Below, one piece after another: positions 8,994 through 19,556 of a stretch of DNA of 64,000 bases (position 1 is its first letter; each line of letters begins with the position of its first letter). The stretch lies in NCBI RefSeq assembly GCF_001610895.1, contig NZ_CP011273.1:3348001-3412000 (forward strand), in the 5' to 3' direction. A program made the translations under genes and the position numbers. This stretch comes from Planctomyces sp. SH-PL62 (GTDB taxonomy: Bacteria > Planctomycetota > Planctomycetia > Isosphaerales > Isosphaeraceae). Under the pieces are notes generated by a model. That model had not been told where the DNA came from and made no database searches. It worked only from the letters and a program-made list of their open reading frames with translations.

Positions 8994-10382
8994 TACACAG
9001 TCGCGCTTCATTCTGAGGTAGTCTGGGGCTTCCATCAAGGAGGCTCCGAATGCCGACCGCCGACGTCGCGGCCGCCTGGCCGGAACGATTCGAGGAGGTG
9101 ACCGAACGGCTCGCCCCGCGGTTCGGCCGCAAGGACCTCCGGTGGCGGGCCGAATCATACATGCGGGGCCTCCTGGGCCGGGTCGATCGCAAGAACTCGT
9201 GGCAGCTGGCCGAGGCCCTCGGAGACGCCACGCCGCACGGCGTCCAGCGCCTCCTGGGCCGCGCCCGCTGGGACGCCGACGCCGTCCGCGACGACCTCCG
9301 CGGCTACGTCGTCGAACGCCTCGGCGAGGCCGACGGCGTCCTGATCGTCGACGAGACCGGCTTCCTCAAGAAGGGGACCAAGTCGGTCGGCGTGCAGCGG
9401 CAGTATTCCGGCACGGCCGGGCGGATCGAGAACTGCCAGGTCGGCGTCTTCCTCGCCTACCGCACGGGCCGCGGGGCCGCCTTCCTGGATCGGGCGTTGT
9501 ACCTGCCGAAGTCGTGGGCCGGCGACGCGGCCCGCCGCCGCGAGGCCGGCGTCCCGGAGGGGGTCGCCTTCGCGACCAAGCCCGAGCAGGCCCGGGCCAT
9601 GCTGCGTCGCGCCCTGAAGGCCGGCGTGCCGGCCGCCTGGGTCACGGCCGACGAGGTCTACGGCTCCGACTACAAGTTCCGCAGCCTGGTCGAGCAGGCG
9701 GGGCTCGGCTACGTCGTCGCCGTCTCCTCGGCCCAACGGCTGTTCCTCGGCGGCTTCTACGGCCGGGCCGACGCCCTGGCCGCCGGGCTGCCGGCGGACG
9801 ATTGGCTCCGCCTCAGCTGCGGGGCCGGCTCGAAGGGGCAGAGGCTCTACGACTGGGCCTTCGTCGAGTTCGCCTTCCAGTCCGACGGGGCGTGGACCAA
9901 GGGCCTGCTGGTCCGCCGCTCGATCGCCGAGCCCCACGAGCGGGCGTACTACCTCTGCCGGGGTCGGAAGGGGACGACCGTGGAGGGGCTGGCCCGCGTG
10001 GCGGGCTGTCGCTGGGCCATCGAATCGGCCTTCGAGCAGGCGAAGCAGGAAGTCGGCCTGGACGGCTACGAGGTGCGGAGCTGGGCCGGCTGGCATCGCC
10101 ACGTGACCTTGTCGCTGCTGGCGCACGCCTTCCTGGAGGCCCTGCGGGCCGAGGCGGGCCCGCCGCCCCCAAAAAGAGGACGAAGAGGCGTTTCGCCGAG
10201 CTGATCCCGCTGACGGTCCCCGAAGTCCGTCGCCTGCTCACGCGTCCGGTCTGGCCGGTCGCCCGCGACGCGGACCATTGGCTGGACTGGTCGCAGTGGC
10301 GACGCCGCCACCAGGCCGAGGCCATGCGATGCCACTACCGGAGCCGCGGCCATTCGCCGTAAGGCAAAGCGCAACTGTAATT
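8994..10382 (+). mobile_element. IS701-family element with CTAG target duplication
   Basis: Terminal repeats read ACAGTCGCGCTT near the left end and, inverted, ACAGTTGCGCTT near the right end. The element is flanked by CTAG at 8990-8993 and at 10383-10386, matching the four-base YTAR target duplication known for IS701. It carries one transposase gene on the plus strand. Its right CTAG is shared with the neighbouring IS5 copy, so one element landed in the duplicated target of the other. Confidence 0.8.
9050..10204 (+). CDS. IS701-family transposase (C terminus frameshifted)
   Basis: Cut-and-paste DDE transposase of the IS701 family. Family hallmarks are ESYMRGLLGRVDRKNSWQLA near the N terminus, VDETGFLKKGTKSVGVQRQY (first catalytic Asp near residue 102), TADEVYGSDYKFR (second Asp), and the later Glu in GCRWAIESAFEQAKQEVGLD. 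The frame ends at 10204 after GRRGVSPS. Relative to the family, the last 50 residues (ELIPLTVPEVRRLL ... RRRHQAEAMRCHYRSR) lie in the -1 frame and run to 10362. The switch is at the CCCCCAAAAAG run near 10166-10176, which could be a mutation or a programmed -1 site. The catalytic core is complete, so activity cannot be ruled out. Confidence 0.85.
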   Translation: MPTADVAAAWPERFEEVTERLAPRFGRKDLRWRAESYMRGLLGRVDRKNSWQLAEALGDATPHGVQRLLGRARWDADAVRDDLRGYVVERLGEADGVLIVDETGFLKKGTKSVGVQRQYSGTAGRIENCQVGVFLAYRTGRGAAFLDRALYLPKSWAGDAARRREAGVPEGVAFATKPEQARAMLRRALKAGVPAAWVTADEVYGSDYKFRSLVEQAGLGYVVAVSSAQRLFLGGFYGRADALAAGLPADDWLRLSCGAGSKGQRLYDWAFVEFAFQSDGAWTKGLLVRRSIAEPHERAYYLCRGRKGTTVEGLARVAGCRWAIESAFEQAKQEVGLDGYEVRSWAGWHRHVTLSLLAHAFLEALRAEAGPPPPKRGRRGVSPS

Positions 10383-11228
10383 CTAGGTTCTGTCTGACGG
10401 CTCGATGAGCCGGAAGCAACGGCGGATCATGGCGAGCTTGACCATGGCCAGGAAGTTGACCGCGAGCTTCTCGAACCGGGTCGCCAGGCGGCGGTTCTCC
10501 TTCAGCCAGAGGATGCACCGCTCGACGATGTTTCGTCGGCGGTAGGCCCCGGCGTCGAACTTCGGGTTCCTCCGCTGGTCCTTGCGGGTCGGGATCACCG
10601 CCTTGATCCCCCGCCGTCGCAGGTAGCGGCGGATGCGCCGATAGCTATACCCCTTGTCGCCGGCCAGGCGGCGGGGCCGCCGTCGCGGCCGGCCCCGGCC
10701 CGGCCGCTTGATCCGCACCGCCTCCAGGGCCGGCTCCAGGGACTTCGATTCGTGGGCCCGGCCCGCCGTGACGACGGCCGAGAGCGGGACGCCGCCGGAG
10801 TCGACGACCAGGTGGAGCTTCGTCCCGAAGCCGCCGCGGGAGCGGCCGAGGGCGTGGTCGGCCGGCTCGGCCGTCCCCCTTTTCCCCCCGGCCCCGGCGG
10901 CCGCGCGGCTCGCCCGGATGGAGGTCCCGTCGACGCACCAGAGGTCGAAGTCGATCCGCCCCGAGGCGTCCAGCTCCAGGTGGAGCCGCTCCAGGATTCG
11001 GTCGATGGTCCCGTCTCGGGCCCAGCGGTTGAAGCGGTCGTAGACGCTCTTCCACTTCCCGTAACGCTCCGGGAGCTCCCGCCACTGGGCCCCCGTGTGG
11101 AGGATCCAGAGGACGCCGTCGAGGGTCGTCCGGTGGTCGTTCCAGCGACCCCCCGGCCTCCCGACCGGCGGCAGAAGGTCGGCGATCAGGGTGAATTCCT
11201 CATCCTTCAACTCGTAGCGACGCGTCAT
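10383..11228 (-). CDS. IS5-family transposase
   Basis: An intact 281-residue DDE transposase. It begins MTRRYELKDEEFTLIADLLP and has the IS5 N-terminal domain (HTGAQWRELPERYGKWKSVYDRF). The first catalytic Asp is in LWCVDGTSIRAS, the second in LAGDKGYSYRRIRR, and the Glu in RRRNIVERCILWLKENRRLA (YREK-like motif). The ribosome binding site is GGAGGCCGCG just upstream. Oddly, the element itself encodes no stop codon: translation ends at the TAG formed by the CTAG target duplication (10383-10386). Likely functional. Confidence 0.9.
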   Translation of the reverse strand: MTRRYELKDEEFTLIADLLPPVGRPGGRWNDHRTTLDGVLWILHTGAQWRELPERYGKWKSVYDRFNRWARDGTIDRILERLHLELDASGRIDFDLWCVDGTSIRASRAAAGAGGKRGTAEPADHALGRSRGGFGTKLHLVVDSGGVPLSAVVTAGRAHESKSLEPALEAVRIKRPGRGRPRRRPRRLAGDKGYSYRRIRRYLRRRGIKAVIPTRKDQRRNPKFDAGAYRRRNIVERCILWLKENRRLATRFEKLAVNFLAMVKLAMIRRCFRLIEPSDRT

Positions 11229-11284
11229 CGCGGCCTCCTTGGGGAAGCCGCCATGGTAACGCTCTACGAGCCGTCAGACAGAAC
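10387..11284 (-). mobile_element. IS5-family element, copy 1
   Basis: 898 bp with perfect 18-bp terminal inverted repeats GTTCTGTCTGACGGCTCG, flanked by CTAG at 10383-10386 and 11285-11288, the target preference of IS5. A second copy of the same length lies at 48559-49456. As far as I compared them by eye the two are identical, so the element moved recently. It sits directly beside the IS701 element and interrupts the same integrase gene. Confidence 0.9.
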
Positions 11285-11288
11285 CTAG

Positions 11289-12435
11289 ATCGAGGCGCAG
11301 CAACCGCCCCGTCCATACTCCGACATCTTGACTCAATTGGAGCGGCGACGGGACTGGGCGAGGCGACACGGCGTCGCCGAGGAGGCCGAACGACTGTCCG
11401 AGGCGATCGCCTCCTTGCAAGAGACTCGTGAGGGCGACCTTGGCCCTGGCGACTCGGTCGTCAGGGACTTCTTCCTCGGGTCGGCGACCGCCGGGCACAT
11501 ATGGAGTGACCGCCTGGAACGTGACCGTCCGGAGCCCGTGCCGGACGATCGCACCGTCGCCGGTCGGCTCCGAAACTGGTTCGAGGGGCTCGACCTCAAG
11601 CTCCAGACGAGCGACATGACGCCCTCCCGCCTCGACAACGTCAAGGCGGCCCTCGCCCACTCCGATACCTGCGTCGGCAAGGGGATGCTCGCCGAGCGGA
11701 TCGACGGCGTCGTCGTCGAAAATTTCTACAAGCATCTCCTCGGCCAGGTCACCAGACGTCGCAAGAACCCAGACGAGGGATTGTCCGCCGAGTACGCCAA
11801 AACGGTCTTCAGCCTGGCCTGCCAGTTCGTCCGCTGGCTGTGGTCGAAGGAAGTGATTGCCCTCCCTCGCAACACCGACAGTCGGTCGTTCAAGTTCAAG
11901 TCGGCCCCCAAGGCGATCGTCACAGCGGAGCAAGACCGAGGACCGGCAGGACGTGCCGACCGTGGATTACAAGCTGTGGCCGCACACGTTCGACCTGCTC
12001 AAGAAGCACGACTCCGGGCGGGAGACGGGCCTCTTGACTCGATCGGGCGGCCTCTGGGCCTGGGAAGAGCGAGGCGAGGACGGCAAGACGCGCTCTTCCG
12101 ACAACATCGCCAGCAACTTCAACCGGCTCCGAGGAAAACTGGGCATGGCCAAGTCCCTCGACAAACTCCGCAAGACCTCGGGGACGAAGCTCGAAAGCAG
12201 CCGAGAATATGGTCGCTGCAAGAGCCACTTCCTCGGACACTCGCCCCGCACCGTCGCCGACAAGCACAACGCCGCCCCGTCCCGCAAACCGTTCGACGAG
12301 ATCCTCGAATGGCTCGGGGGCCAGTACGGCCCCGCCGTCTCGGGACGGTCGGCCCGACCCAGCGGCGGCGCAGTCGCTCAAGCAGGCTCCTCGATCGAGA
12401 ACGACGCCGCCGAGCGGAGCCCTCAATCGAAGTGA
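11289..12435 (+). pseudogene. tyrosine recombinase (integrase), main part, inactivated
   Basis: Continues the integrase begun at 7351. From 11289 the frame reads IEAQQPPRPYSDILTQLERR, then the core-binding domain (LSAEYAKTVFSLACQFVRWLW). Near 11928 an internal deletion plus frame change removes the region holding the first catalytic Arg. The second frame then continues SKTEDRQDVPTVDYKLWPHT and the C-terminal motif LRKTSGTKLESSREYGRCKS, FLGHSPRTVADKHNAAPS, to the TGA at 12433-12435. The expected catalytic Tyr in ADKHYxxPS is Asn (AAC instead of TAC). With the nonsense codon at the CTAG, three IS insertions and the missing Arg box, this enzyme is dead. It presumably inserted the element into tRNA-Val. 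Confidence 0.75.
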
Positions 12436-13121
12436 ACCTCCTCGCCGACGACGAACTGGAGCGATCGGCGGTCGTCGCCAACTGCCGGATGAACCGGGAG
12501 CGGGAACTCGTCGGCTCCAATGGCTACGAGAAGGAAGTCGGTTTCAACCCGCTCGAATTTCTGCGGCAGCGGACCGCCTCGGGGCGAGGGACGGCCTGGC
12601 TGGACCTCTGCTGCAGCTCGGGCAAGGCGCTGATCCAGACGGCGGAAGTTATCCTCGCCGAGGGATTGCAAGTGGCGATCGTCGGCGTCGACCTCCTCGG
12701 CATGTTTCATCGGTACGACCACGACCCGATGAATCTGCGCCTGATCGAAGCCTCGCTGCGGACCTGGCGGCCCGACCGGAGCTTCGACCTGATCGCCTGC
12801 GTCCACGGCCTGCACTACGTCGGCGACAAGCTCGGCCTGATCGCCCGTGCCGCCTCCTGGCTGACCGGGGACGGCCTGTTCGTGGCGAGCCTGGATCTCC
12901 ACAACGTGAAGATCGCCGATGGCAAGCCGTTGGGGCGACGGATCGCTGCTGACCTTCGGCGGGGCGGCCTGGAGTACGATCGCAGGCGGAGGCTGGTGAG
13001 CTGCCGGGGCGGTCGGGCTGTGGACCTGCCCTATCGCTACCTGGGGGCGGACGACCGAGCCGGGCCGAACTACACCGGCCAGCCCGCCGTGGATTCGTAC
13101 TATGCGATGACCGGAAAGTGA
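12432..13121 (+). CDS. class I SAM-dependent methyltransferase
   Basis: A 229-residue protein starting at GTG 12432, which overlaps the integrase stop in a GTGA arrangement, so it was translationally coupled to the integrase. Motif I of the Rossmann-fold methyltransferases is WLDLCCSSGKALIQTA (about residues 54-69), followed by VAIVGVDLLGMF (acidic residue for the adenosyl ribose) and FDLIACVHGLHYVGD as motif IV/post-I. The end (NYTGQPAVDSYYAMTGK) is unfamiliar. The substrate, small molecule or macromolecule, cannot be told. Unlike its neighbours in the element it has no visible frameshift. Confidence 0.75.
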   Translation: MNLLADDELERSAVVANCRMNRERELVGSNGYEKEVGFNPLEFLRQRTASGRGTAWLDLCCSSGKALIQTAEVILAEGLQVAIVGVDLLGMFHRYDHDPMNLRLIEASLRTWRPDRSFDLIACVHGLHYVGDKLGLIARAASWLTGDGLFVASLDLHNVKIADGKPLGRRIAADLRRGGLEYDRRRRLVSCRGGRAVDLPYRYLGADDRAGPNYTGQPAVDSYYAMTGK

Positions 13122-13279
13122 CCTCGACGCTGAACCGCCGGGGATGAGCCGGCCCGTCGATCCTGCGACGTGAGAGTACGAGTCCGGGGTTCGCCGAGAA
13201 CCGGATCGGCACCGTCGGGGAACGGAACCCCCCGCCACGTCGGTGGGCGGCGATCGTCCCTTCCCCGGAGTCGAGCCGC

Positions 13280-14156
13280 ATGTCCCAATCGATCAGTCTC
13301 GCAGCCGCCGTGGCCGACGCCACCACGCTGACCGAGGCGGGGTACGTCGGCGAGGACGTGGAGACGATTCTCCACAAGCTCCTGCTCGCCGCCGGCATGG
13401 ACGTGCAGGTCGCCCAGCGTGGCATCGTCTACATCGACAAGCTCGGCGGCGGCCGGGTCCACGGGGCGAAGGACATGCGGCGGGGCGTCCAGCACGCCCT
13501 GCTGAAGATGATCGAGGGAACCGTGGCCCACGTCCCGCCGAACGGCGGCTACAAGGCCGTCGGGGAGACTTGCGTCCCCCTCGACACGACGAACGTCCTG
13601 TTCCTCTGCGGTGGGGCGTTCGTCGGCCTGGACGAGGTAGTCGCTCGCCGACTCGGGCGGAGGGCGTTCGGGTCCGATCAGGCGGGCTCGGCCGTCGGGG
13701 ACGAGGGGACGAATCCGCTCCGCCGGGTCTCGCCCGAGGATGTCGAGGGCTTCGGGCTGATCCCCGAGTTGATCGGCCGCCTGCCGGTGATCGCCACGCT
13801 CGACGCCCTGGGCGTGGACGACCTCGTGCGTATTCTCCGGGGGCCGAAGGAGTCGCTGATCGATCAGTATCGGAAGCTCCTCATATACCGCCAGGCCCGC
13901 CTGGACTTCACTGATGGGGCGGTCCGGGCGATCGCCGAGCTGGCCCACGAGCGAGGGACGGACGCTCGTGGGCTGCGGGCGATCGTCGAGCGGGTGCTGA
14001 ATGAGGCAGGTCCTCTACGACCCCGAGCCCTGGGTGAGTTACACGATCACCGAGGAGACCGTCCGGGGCGGGGTCGTCGATGTCTTCCGGTTCTCCGACA
14101 TGCTCGACGACGAGGCTCCACCGTTGCGGCATCGGATGATCGGGCGGGCGAGGTGA
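13280..14156 (+). pseudogene. ClpX-like AAA+ ATPase, C-terminal half, decayed
   Basis: Matches the second half of the ClpX unfoldase. The order is DATTLTEAGYVGEDVETILHKL, QRGIVYIDKLGG (Walker B region, altered from the usual YIDEIDKI), HALLKMIEGTVAHVPPNGG, TTNVLFLCGGAFVGLD, FGLIPELIGRLPVIATLDAL (sensor 2 region), then FTDGAVRAIAELAHERGTDA. The zinc-binding domain and Walker A part are absent, with nothing similar upstream. The Walker B glutamate is lost. Near 14003 the frame shifts: the natural continuation VLYDPEPWVSYTITEETVRG lies in another frame and ends at 14156. A chromosomal clpX elsewhere is expected. This copy is a truncated gene inside the mobile element. Confidence 0.75.
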
Positions 14157-14254
14157 CGAAGTTCATCGGCGGTGTCGTGAACAGCCGGGCCGTCGGCGAT
14201 GTCTACGCCCGATCGGGCCTGCGGCGAACCGGAGCATGAGTTGCGGCGACGGCG

Positions 14255-14994
14255 ATGGGGCGGTCATTCGTCGAGTTCGTGAAGTACCCGAGGACGCCCC
14301 ACCTCTTCGGCTCCCGAGGGACCGACGACGACAAGCATCTGAGTGACGCCGAATCGGCCCGGTTCCTCGCCGACGGATCGCTGATCGTCGAGGAGAAGCT
14401 CGACGGCACCAACGTCGGCGTCCACTTCTCGGCCGACGGAGCGATGGCGCTCCAGTGTCGGGGCCACCTGATCACCGAGGGGATGCACCCGCAGTACGAT
14501 CTCCTCAAGCAGTGGGCCGCCGTGAAACGGCCCGTCCTGGAGACGATGCTGGGAGACCAGTTCATCCTTTTCGGCGAATGGGTTTATGCGAGGCATTCCG
14601 TCCTCTACAAACGCCTGCCGCACTACTTCTTCGAGTTCGACGTGTACGACAAACGGGCCGGGGCGTTCCTCGATCTGGAACGTAGGCTGACGCTGTTGGA
14701 TGGGACCGGGCTCTCGACGGTGCCGGTGGTCCATGGGGGGGGCTGGGGCGAGATCAGCTCTCGGACTTGATCGGGCCGTCCCGATTCGACGCCGTGTTCG
14801 AGAACCCGCTCACCGGCCGCACCGACGCCCTGATGGAGGGCCTCTATCTGCGGACCGAGGCCGGCGGCGTCGGCTCGGGCCGGGCCAAGTTCGTCCGGCC
14901 CGAGTTCGTCGAGAAGATCAAGCAAAGCGAGCACTGGCAGCACCGGGCGATGGTCCCCAACCGCCTGGACGACGCGGCGGACATCTGGTCATGA
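14255..14994 (+). pseudogene. RNA ligase (nucleotidyltransferase superfamily), one frameshift
   Basis: ATP-dependent RNA ligase of the RNA_ligase (Rnl2-like) superfamily, sealing RNA 5'-phosphate/3'-OH ends. Motif I with the adenylated lysine is [13 protein letters not shown] (about residues 48-60). Motif III/IIIa is [16 protein letters not shown] and FFEFDVYDK. After a frameshift, motif IV is MEGLYLRTE and motif V is [13 protein letters not shown]. The shift falls in the run of eight G near 14737-14744. One base there would restore a 246-residue ligase reading VVHGG...[13 protein letters not shown]. The stop overlaps the next gene's ATG at 14991 (ATGA), so ligase and HD-domain protein form an RNA-repair-like pair. 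Confidence 0.75.
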
Positions 14995-15508
14995 ACTGGC
15001 GTGAGATCCGAACGTCATCGCACGACGAGATCCTGGCGTGGGCCGCCGAGCAGCCGTGGGCACTGGCGATGTCCGCCTGCGCCCAGGATCGGGGTTGGCA
15101 CGCCGAGGGGGACGTGTGGACCCACACGAAGATGGCCTGCGCCGAGTCGTCGTAGTTCGACGAACGGTCCTCGTTGGGCGACCACGAACGGACGGTCCTC
15201 CTCTTCATGGCGCTCCTGCACGACGCCGGCAAGCCGCTCACGTCGCAGGTCGATCCGATGACGGGGCGGGTCACGTCGCTCAAGCACGCCGTGCGGGGGG
15301 GAGGCGCCTGGCCCGGTCGGTCCTACGGGATCTCGGCTGCGAACCGGCGACCCGTGAGGAGGTCACCCGGATGGTCCGCCTCCACGGCCGCCCGGCCTTC
15401 CTGCTGGAGTAGCCCGAGGTCGCCTCGCTCTCTCGGCTCGTGAGCGACCGTCACCTCTACCACAATCCTGACCCCGGTGGAGGCAGCCTTGTTCGCCGGC
15501 TTATCTGA
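14991..15508 (+). pseudogene. HD-domain protein of an RNA-repair pair, decayed
   Basis: Begins [20 protein letters not shown] at ATG 14991, overlapping the ligase stop. It continues with an HD phosphohydrolase signature: HTKMACAE and, after an in-frame TAG at 15153-15155, [20 protein letters not shown] (metal-binding HD). A further frameshift in a G run near 15296 leads to [20 protein letters not shown] and [12 protein letters not shown], stopping at 15412, with coding-like remains (PEVASLSRLVSDRHLYHNPD) to about 15508. Related genes elsewhere continue into a polynucleotide-kinase-like AAA domain, which is missing here. At least three lesions show it is dead. Confidence 0.65.
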
Positions 15509-15534
15509 GGCGATTCGACAGGACCAGCGGTCGA

Positions 15535-16227
<693 letters not shown>

Positions 16228-16254
16228 GGGCGTCTTCCTCCGTCTCGGTCGTGG

Positions 16255-18951
16255 TCAGTCCCCGCTCGATTCGATTTCGATCTGCGGGGGATCTTGCGGG
16301 AGGGGGAGCCGCAGGGTGAAACGCACCCCACCGTCGGGTCGATTCGCAGCCGTGATCTCCCCACCGTGGACCTTCGCCACGGCTCGGCAGATCGCCAGGC
16401 CCAGCCCGCTGCCACGCCCGGCGTCGGCGTGGGGATCGCCACGGCGGAATTTCTCGAAGATCCGCTCCTCGGAACCCGGAGGCAAGCCGGGGCCGTCGTC
16501 GGCGACGTTGATGATCACCCAACCTGCCTCGGGCCTCGCCGTGATGGAGACGACCGCTTGCGGGGGCGTATAGCGGGCGGCGTTCTCCAGCAGGTTGACG
16601 AACAACTGTTCCAGAAGCAGGCCGTCCACCAGCAGCAGGGGCAGGTCGCCGGGGATCGACACCTCGACCCGTCGATCGCCCAACTCGCACCGGGTGCGGC
16701 CGAGTGCCGATCCCACGACCTCCTCCAGGATGTTCCATTGCATCCGGGCGGTCGCCCCGCCCATTTCCAGCCTCGACATCTGGAGGATGTCCTCCAGGAG
16801 CCGGGTCAGGCGGTTAGCCTCGTCGGCGATCGTCTCCAGCAGTTGGCGTCGGGTCGACTCGTCGAACGTGTCGGTTTGGAGCAGGCCGGTGCTGGCCCCG
16901 GCGATGGCGGCGAGCGGCGTCCGCAGGTCGTGGGAGACGCCGCTCAGCAGGGTGTTGCGGACCTGCTCGGCCTGGGCCTGGACCAGGGCCTCCGAGGCCG
17001 CGAGCGACATCCGGTCTCGCTCGATCGCCAGGGCGAGCTGGCCGGCGCACGCCTCCAGCAGCCGCCTCTGGTCGGGCTCCAGCAGCCGCCCGATTGGTTC
17101 GGCCTTCACGGCCAGCGCTCCGACTGTCTGTTGCGAGGCCGTCAGCGGCACGAACAGGGCGACGGCGTTGGGGAGCGTGTCGGTCCCCGCCCCCGCCATC
17201 TGGTCATGCTCCATGACCCATCGGGCCGTCGGGTCGCTCACCGGGTGGGCGGCGACGGCCGAGCCCCGGCCGAAGGCGACCTCCGGCACGCCGCCGGGTT
17301 CGCCGAGATAGATCGCCACCTCCCCGTTCGTCAGCTCGGCGACCTTGCGGGCCGCCGCCGCCGCCAGGAAGGCCGCCCCCGAGATCGAGCTGAGTTGCTT
17401 GCCCAGCTCGTAGAGCGCCGTGATGCGGCGCTCTCGAAGAGTCCCGCTCTCGACCTGAGATCTGAGCCGGGCGGTGAGGGTGCTGATCAACAGGGCGATG
17501 GCGAGCATGACGCCGAACGTCACGAGGTATTCCGTGTCGGCCACGGCGAATGTGTAGCGGGGCGGGACGAACCCGATGTCGAAGACCAGGACGGCCACGA
17601 CGCTCGCCAGGATCGAGGGCGCCCGCCCGCAGACGGCCGCCACGAGGGCGACGGCGGCGAGGAACACCATGGCGACGTTGGCCGAGTGCAGCCCGATCCG
17701 ATCGACCAGGGCCGCCGCCGCCGTGCCGGCGCCCACGATCGCAGCCGCCTTGAGATAAGGCCGCCGATCGGCCGGGGCGGCGGGCGGTCGAGTCCGGGAC
17801 GAGCGGGCCGGGTCGCCCTCTCCCCGGACGACGTACACGTCGATGTCGCCGCTGCGTTCGAGCAATTCATCCACGATCGAACCGGACAGGAGCCGCTTCC
17901 AGCGGGGCTGTTCGGTCTTGCCGATGAGGATCTTGGTGACGTTCCGGGTGCGGGCGTAATCGAGCAAAGCGGGGGCGACGGATCGGCCCGACAGCGTGAC
18001 GACCTCCGCCCCGAGCCGCTCGGCAAGACGGTAGTGGTCGGCCAGCCGGACCTGGACCAGCGGGTCGGCGGCCATGTCCATGCGCTCGACGGCCGCCGCC
18101 GTCCAGGGGGCGTCGAGGGCCTGGGCCATCCGCTTGGCCGTTCGGAGCACTCGAGCCGTGGAGGGGCTGGGGCCGACGCAGACGAGCAGCCTGTCGGCCG
18201 TCGCCCACGGCTCGGAGGCCGACCGCTGCCGCCGGGCGGACTCCACATCGGTTTGGACCCGCCGGGCCGCCTGCCTCAGAGAGAACTCTCGCAATGCCAC
18301 GAGATTCGACTTCTGGAAGAAGCCCGCCAACGCCCGCTCGGCCTGCTCCGGGATGTAGACCTTGCCCGCCCGAAGGCGTTCGAGCAGCTCCTCGGGCGTG
18401 ATGTCCACCAGCTCCAAATCATCGGCCCGCTCGAAGACCCGATCGGGGATCGTCTCTCGCACGGTGACGCCGGTGACGCCGCCGATCACGTCGTTGAGGC
18501 TGTCGAGGTGCTGGACGTTGAGCGTCGTCCAGACGTTGATCCCCGCCCCAAGCAACTCCTCCACGTCCTGCCATCGCTTCGTGTGACGGGAGCCCTCGGC
18601 GTTGTGGTGGGCCAGCTCATCGACCAGGATCAGCTCGGGCCGGCGGGCGAGCGCCGCATCCACATCGAACTCCCGCAGGGTCACCCCACGGTACTCGACC
18701 AGGTGTGGCGGGATCGCCTCCAGCCCCTCCAGGAGCGTCAGGGTCTCCGGCCTGCCGTGCGGCTCGACGTAGCCGACGACCACCTCCCTGCCGGATGCAG
18801 CCGCCCGCCGGGCGGCCTCCAGCATGGCGTAGGTCTTCCCCACCCCCGCCGCATAGCCGAAGAAGATCTTGAGCGCACCCCGGCCCCGCCGGGCCTCCTC
18901 GGCCTGGACCTGCCCAAGTAGGGCGTCGGGGTTGGGGCGCTGATCGATCAT
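16255..18951 (-). CDS. kdpD: KdpD, potassium-responsive sensor histidine kinase
   Basis: 898 residues from the ATG at 18949-18951, which overlaps the kdpC stop (ATGA). The longer frame to 19032 would lie inside kdpC. Domains in order: the KdpD N-terminal domain with Walker [14 protein letters not shown] (about residues 32-44) and Walker [17 protein letters not shown]; a universal-stress-protein-like domain ([20 protein letters not shown]); four membrane segments (about 390-490); a GAF-like domain; the phosphoacceptor His in [16 protein letters not shown]; and the ATPase domain ending [20 protein letters not shown]. Full length compared with E. coli KdpD (894 aa). It controls KdpE. Confidence 0.92.
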   Translation of the reverse strand: MIDQRPNPDALLGQVQAEEARRGRGALKIFFGYAAGVGKTYAMLEAARRAAASGREVVVGYVEPHGRPETLTLLEGLEAIPPHLVEYRGVTLREFDVDAALARRPELILVDELAHHNAEGSRHTKRWQDVEELLGAGINVWTTLNVQHLDSLNDVIGGVTGVTVRETIPDRVFERADDLELVDITPEELLERLRAGKVYIPEQAERALAGFFQKSNLVALREFSLRQAARRVQTDVESARRQRSASEPWATADRLLVCVGPSPSTARVLRTAKRMAQALDAPWTAAAVERMDMAADPLVQVRLADHYRLAERLGAEVVTLSGRSVAPALLDYARTRNVTKILIGKTEQPRWKRLLSGSIVDELLERSGDIDVYVVRGEGDPARSSRTRPPAAPADRRPYLKAAAIVGAGTAAAALVDRIGLHSANVAMVFLAAVALVAAVCGRAPSILASVVAVLVFDIGFVPPRYTFAVADTEYLVTFGVMLAIALLISTLTARLRSQVESGTLRERRITALYELGKQLSSISGAAFLAAAAARKVAELTNGEVAIYLGEPGGVPEVAFGRGSAVAAHPVSDPTARWVMEHDQMAGAGTDTLPNAVALFVPLTASQQTVGALAVKAEPIGRLLEPDQRRLLEACAGQLALAIERDRMSLAASEALVQAQAEQVRNTLLSGVSHDLRTPLAAIAGASTGLLQTDTFDESTRRQLLETIADEANRLTRLLEDILQMSRLEMGGATARMQWNILEEVVGSALGRTRCELGDRRVEVSIPGDLPLLLVDGLLLEQLFVNLLENAARYTPPQAVVSITARPEAGWVIINVADDGPGLPPGSEERIFEKFRRGDPHADAGRGSGLGLAICRAVAKVHGGEITAANRPDGGVRFTLRLPLPQDPPQIEIESSGD

Positions 18952-19526
18952 GGCCGGCCGGTCGCCTCGTCGAGCGAAAGGTTCAGCAGGAGGACGTTCA
19001 CACGGGGCTCTCCGAGGACGCCGAGCTGGCACCCCTCGGTGTGGCGATCGATCAGCGCCCGCAGCTCATTTTCCGACATGCCCCGAGCCTTCGCCACACG
19101 GGACGCCTGGACCTTGGCGGAGGCCGGGCTGATGTGCGGGTCGAGCCCGCTCCCCGATGCGGTGACCAGATCCACGGGGACGGCCCACGGTCCCGGATCG
19201 TCCCGTCGGGATTCGTCGAGCCGGGCCTGCACGGCCTCTTTCAACGCCGGGTTGAGCGGCCCCAGGTTCGAGCCCCCCGACGAGGCGGCATTGTATGGGA
19301 CCGGAGAGGTGGCCGACGGGCGCCCCCGGAAGTAGGCGTCGTTCGTGAATGCCTGCCCGATGAGCGACGAGCCGACCGGCTCGCCGTCCCGGACGACCAG
19401 GCTGCCGTTCGCCTGCGACGGGAACACGACCTGGGCGACCGTCGTGACGAGGAGCGGGTAGGCCACGCCCGTCAGCAGGGTCAGGATCGCCAGCATCACG
19501 ACGGACGTGCGGAGGGCATCTTTCAT
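18948..19526 (-). CDS. kdpC: KdpC, potassium-transporting ATPase subunit C
   Basis: 192-residue single-span subunit of the KdpFABC pump, helping couple KdpA to KdpB. One N-terminal membrane helix ([20 protein letters not shown]) is followed by the family block [20 protein letters not shown] (about residues 56-75) and [18 protein letters not shown] with VAKARGM. Ribosome binding site GAGAGGAACGAG. It starts 30 bp after kdpB and its stop overlaps the kdpD start, so potassium transport and its sensor are translationally coupled. Confidence 0.92.
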   Translation of the reverse strand: MKDALRTSVVMLAILTLLTGVAYPLLVTTVAQVVFPSQANGSLVVRDGEPVGSSLIGQAFTNDAYFRGRPSATSPVPYNAASSGGSNLGPLNPALKEAVQARLDESRRDDPGPWAVPVDLVTASGSGLDPHISPASAKVQASRVAKARGMSENELRALIDRHTEGCQLGVLGEPRVNVLLLNLSLDEATGRP

Positions 19527-19556
19527 GGGACTCGTTCCTCTCGTATCGGCGACCGG

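Noticed and set aside
11328-13121. Single 597-codon frame joining integrase and methyltransferase
   Set aside because: The two parts are different proteins; the integrase continues in another frame to 12435 and the methyltransferase has its own GTG at 12432. Not a natural fusion.
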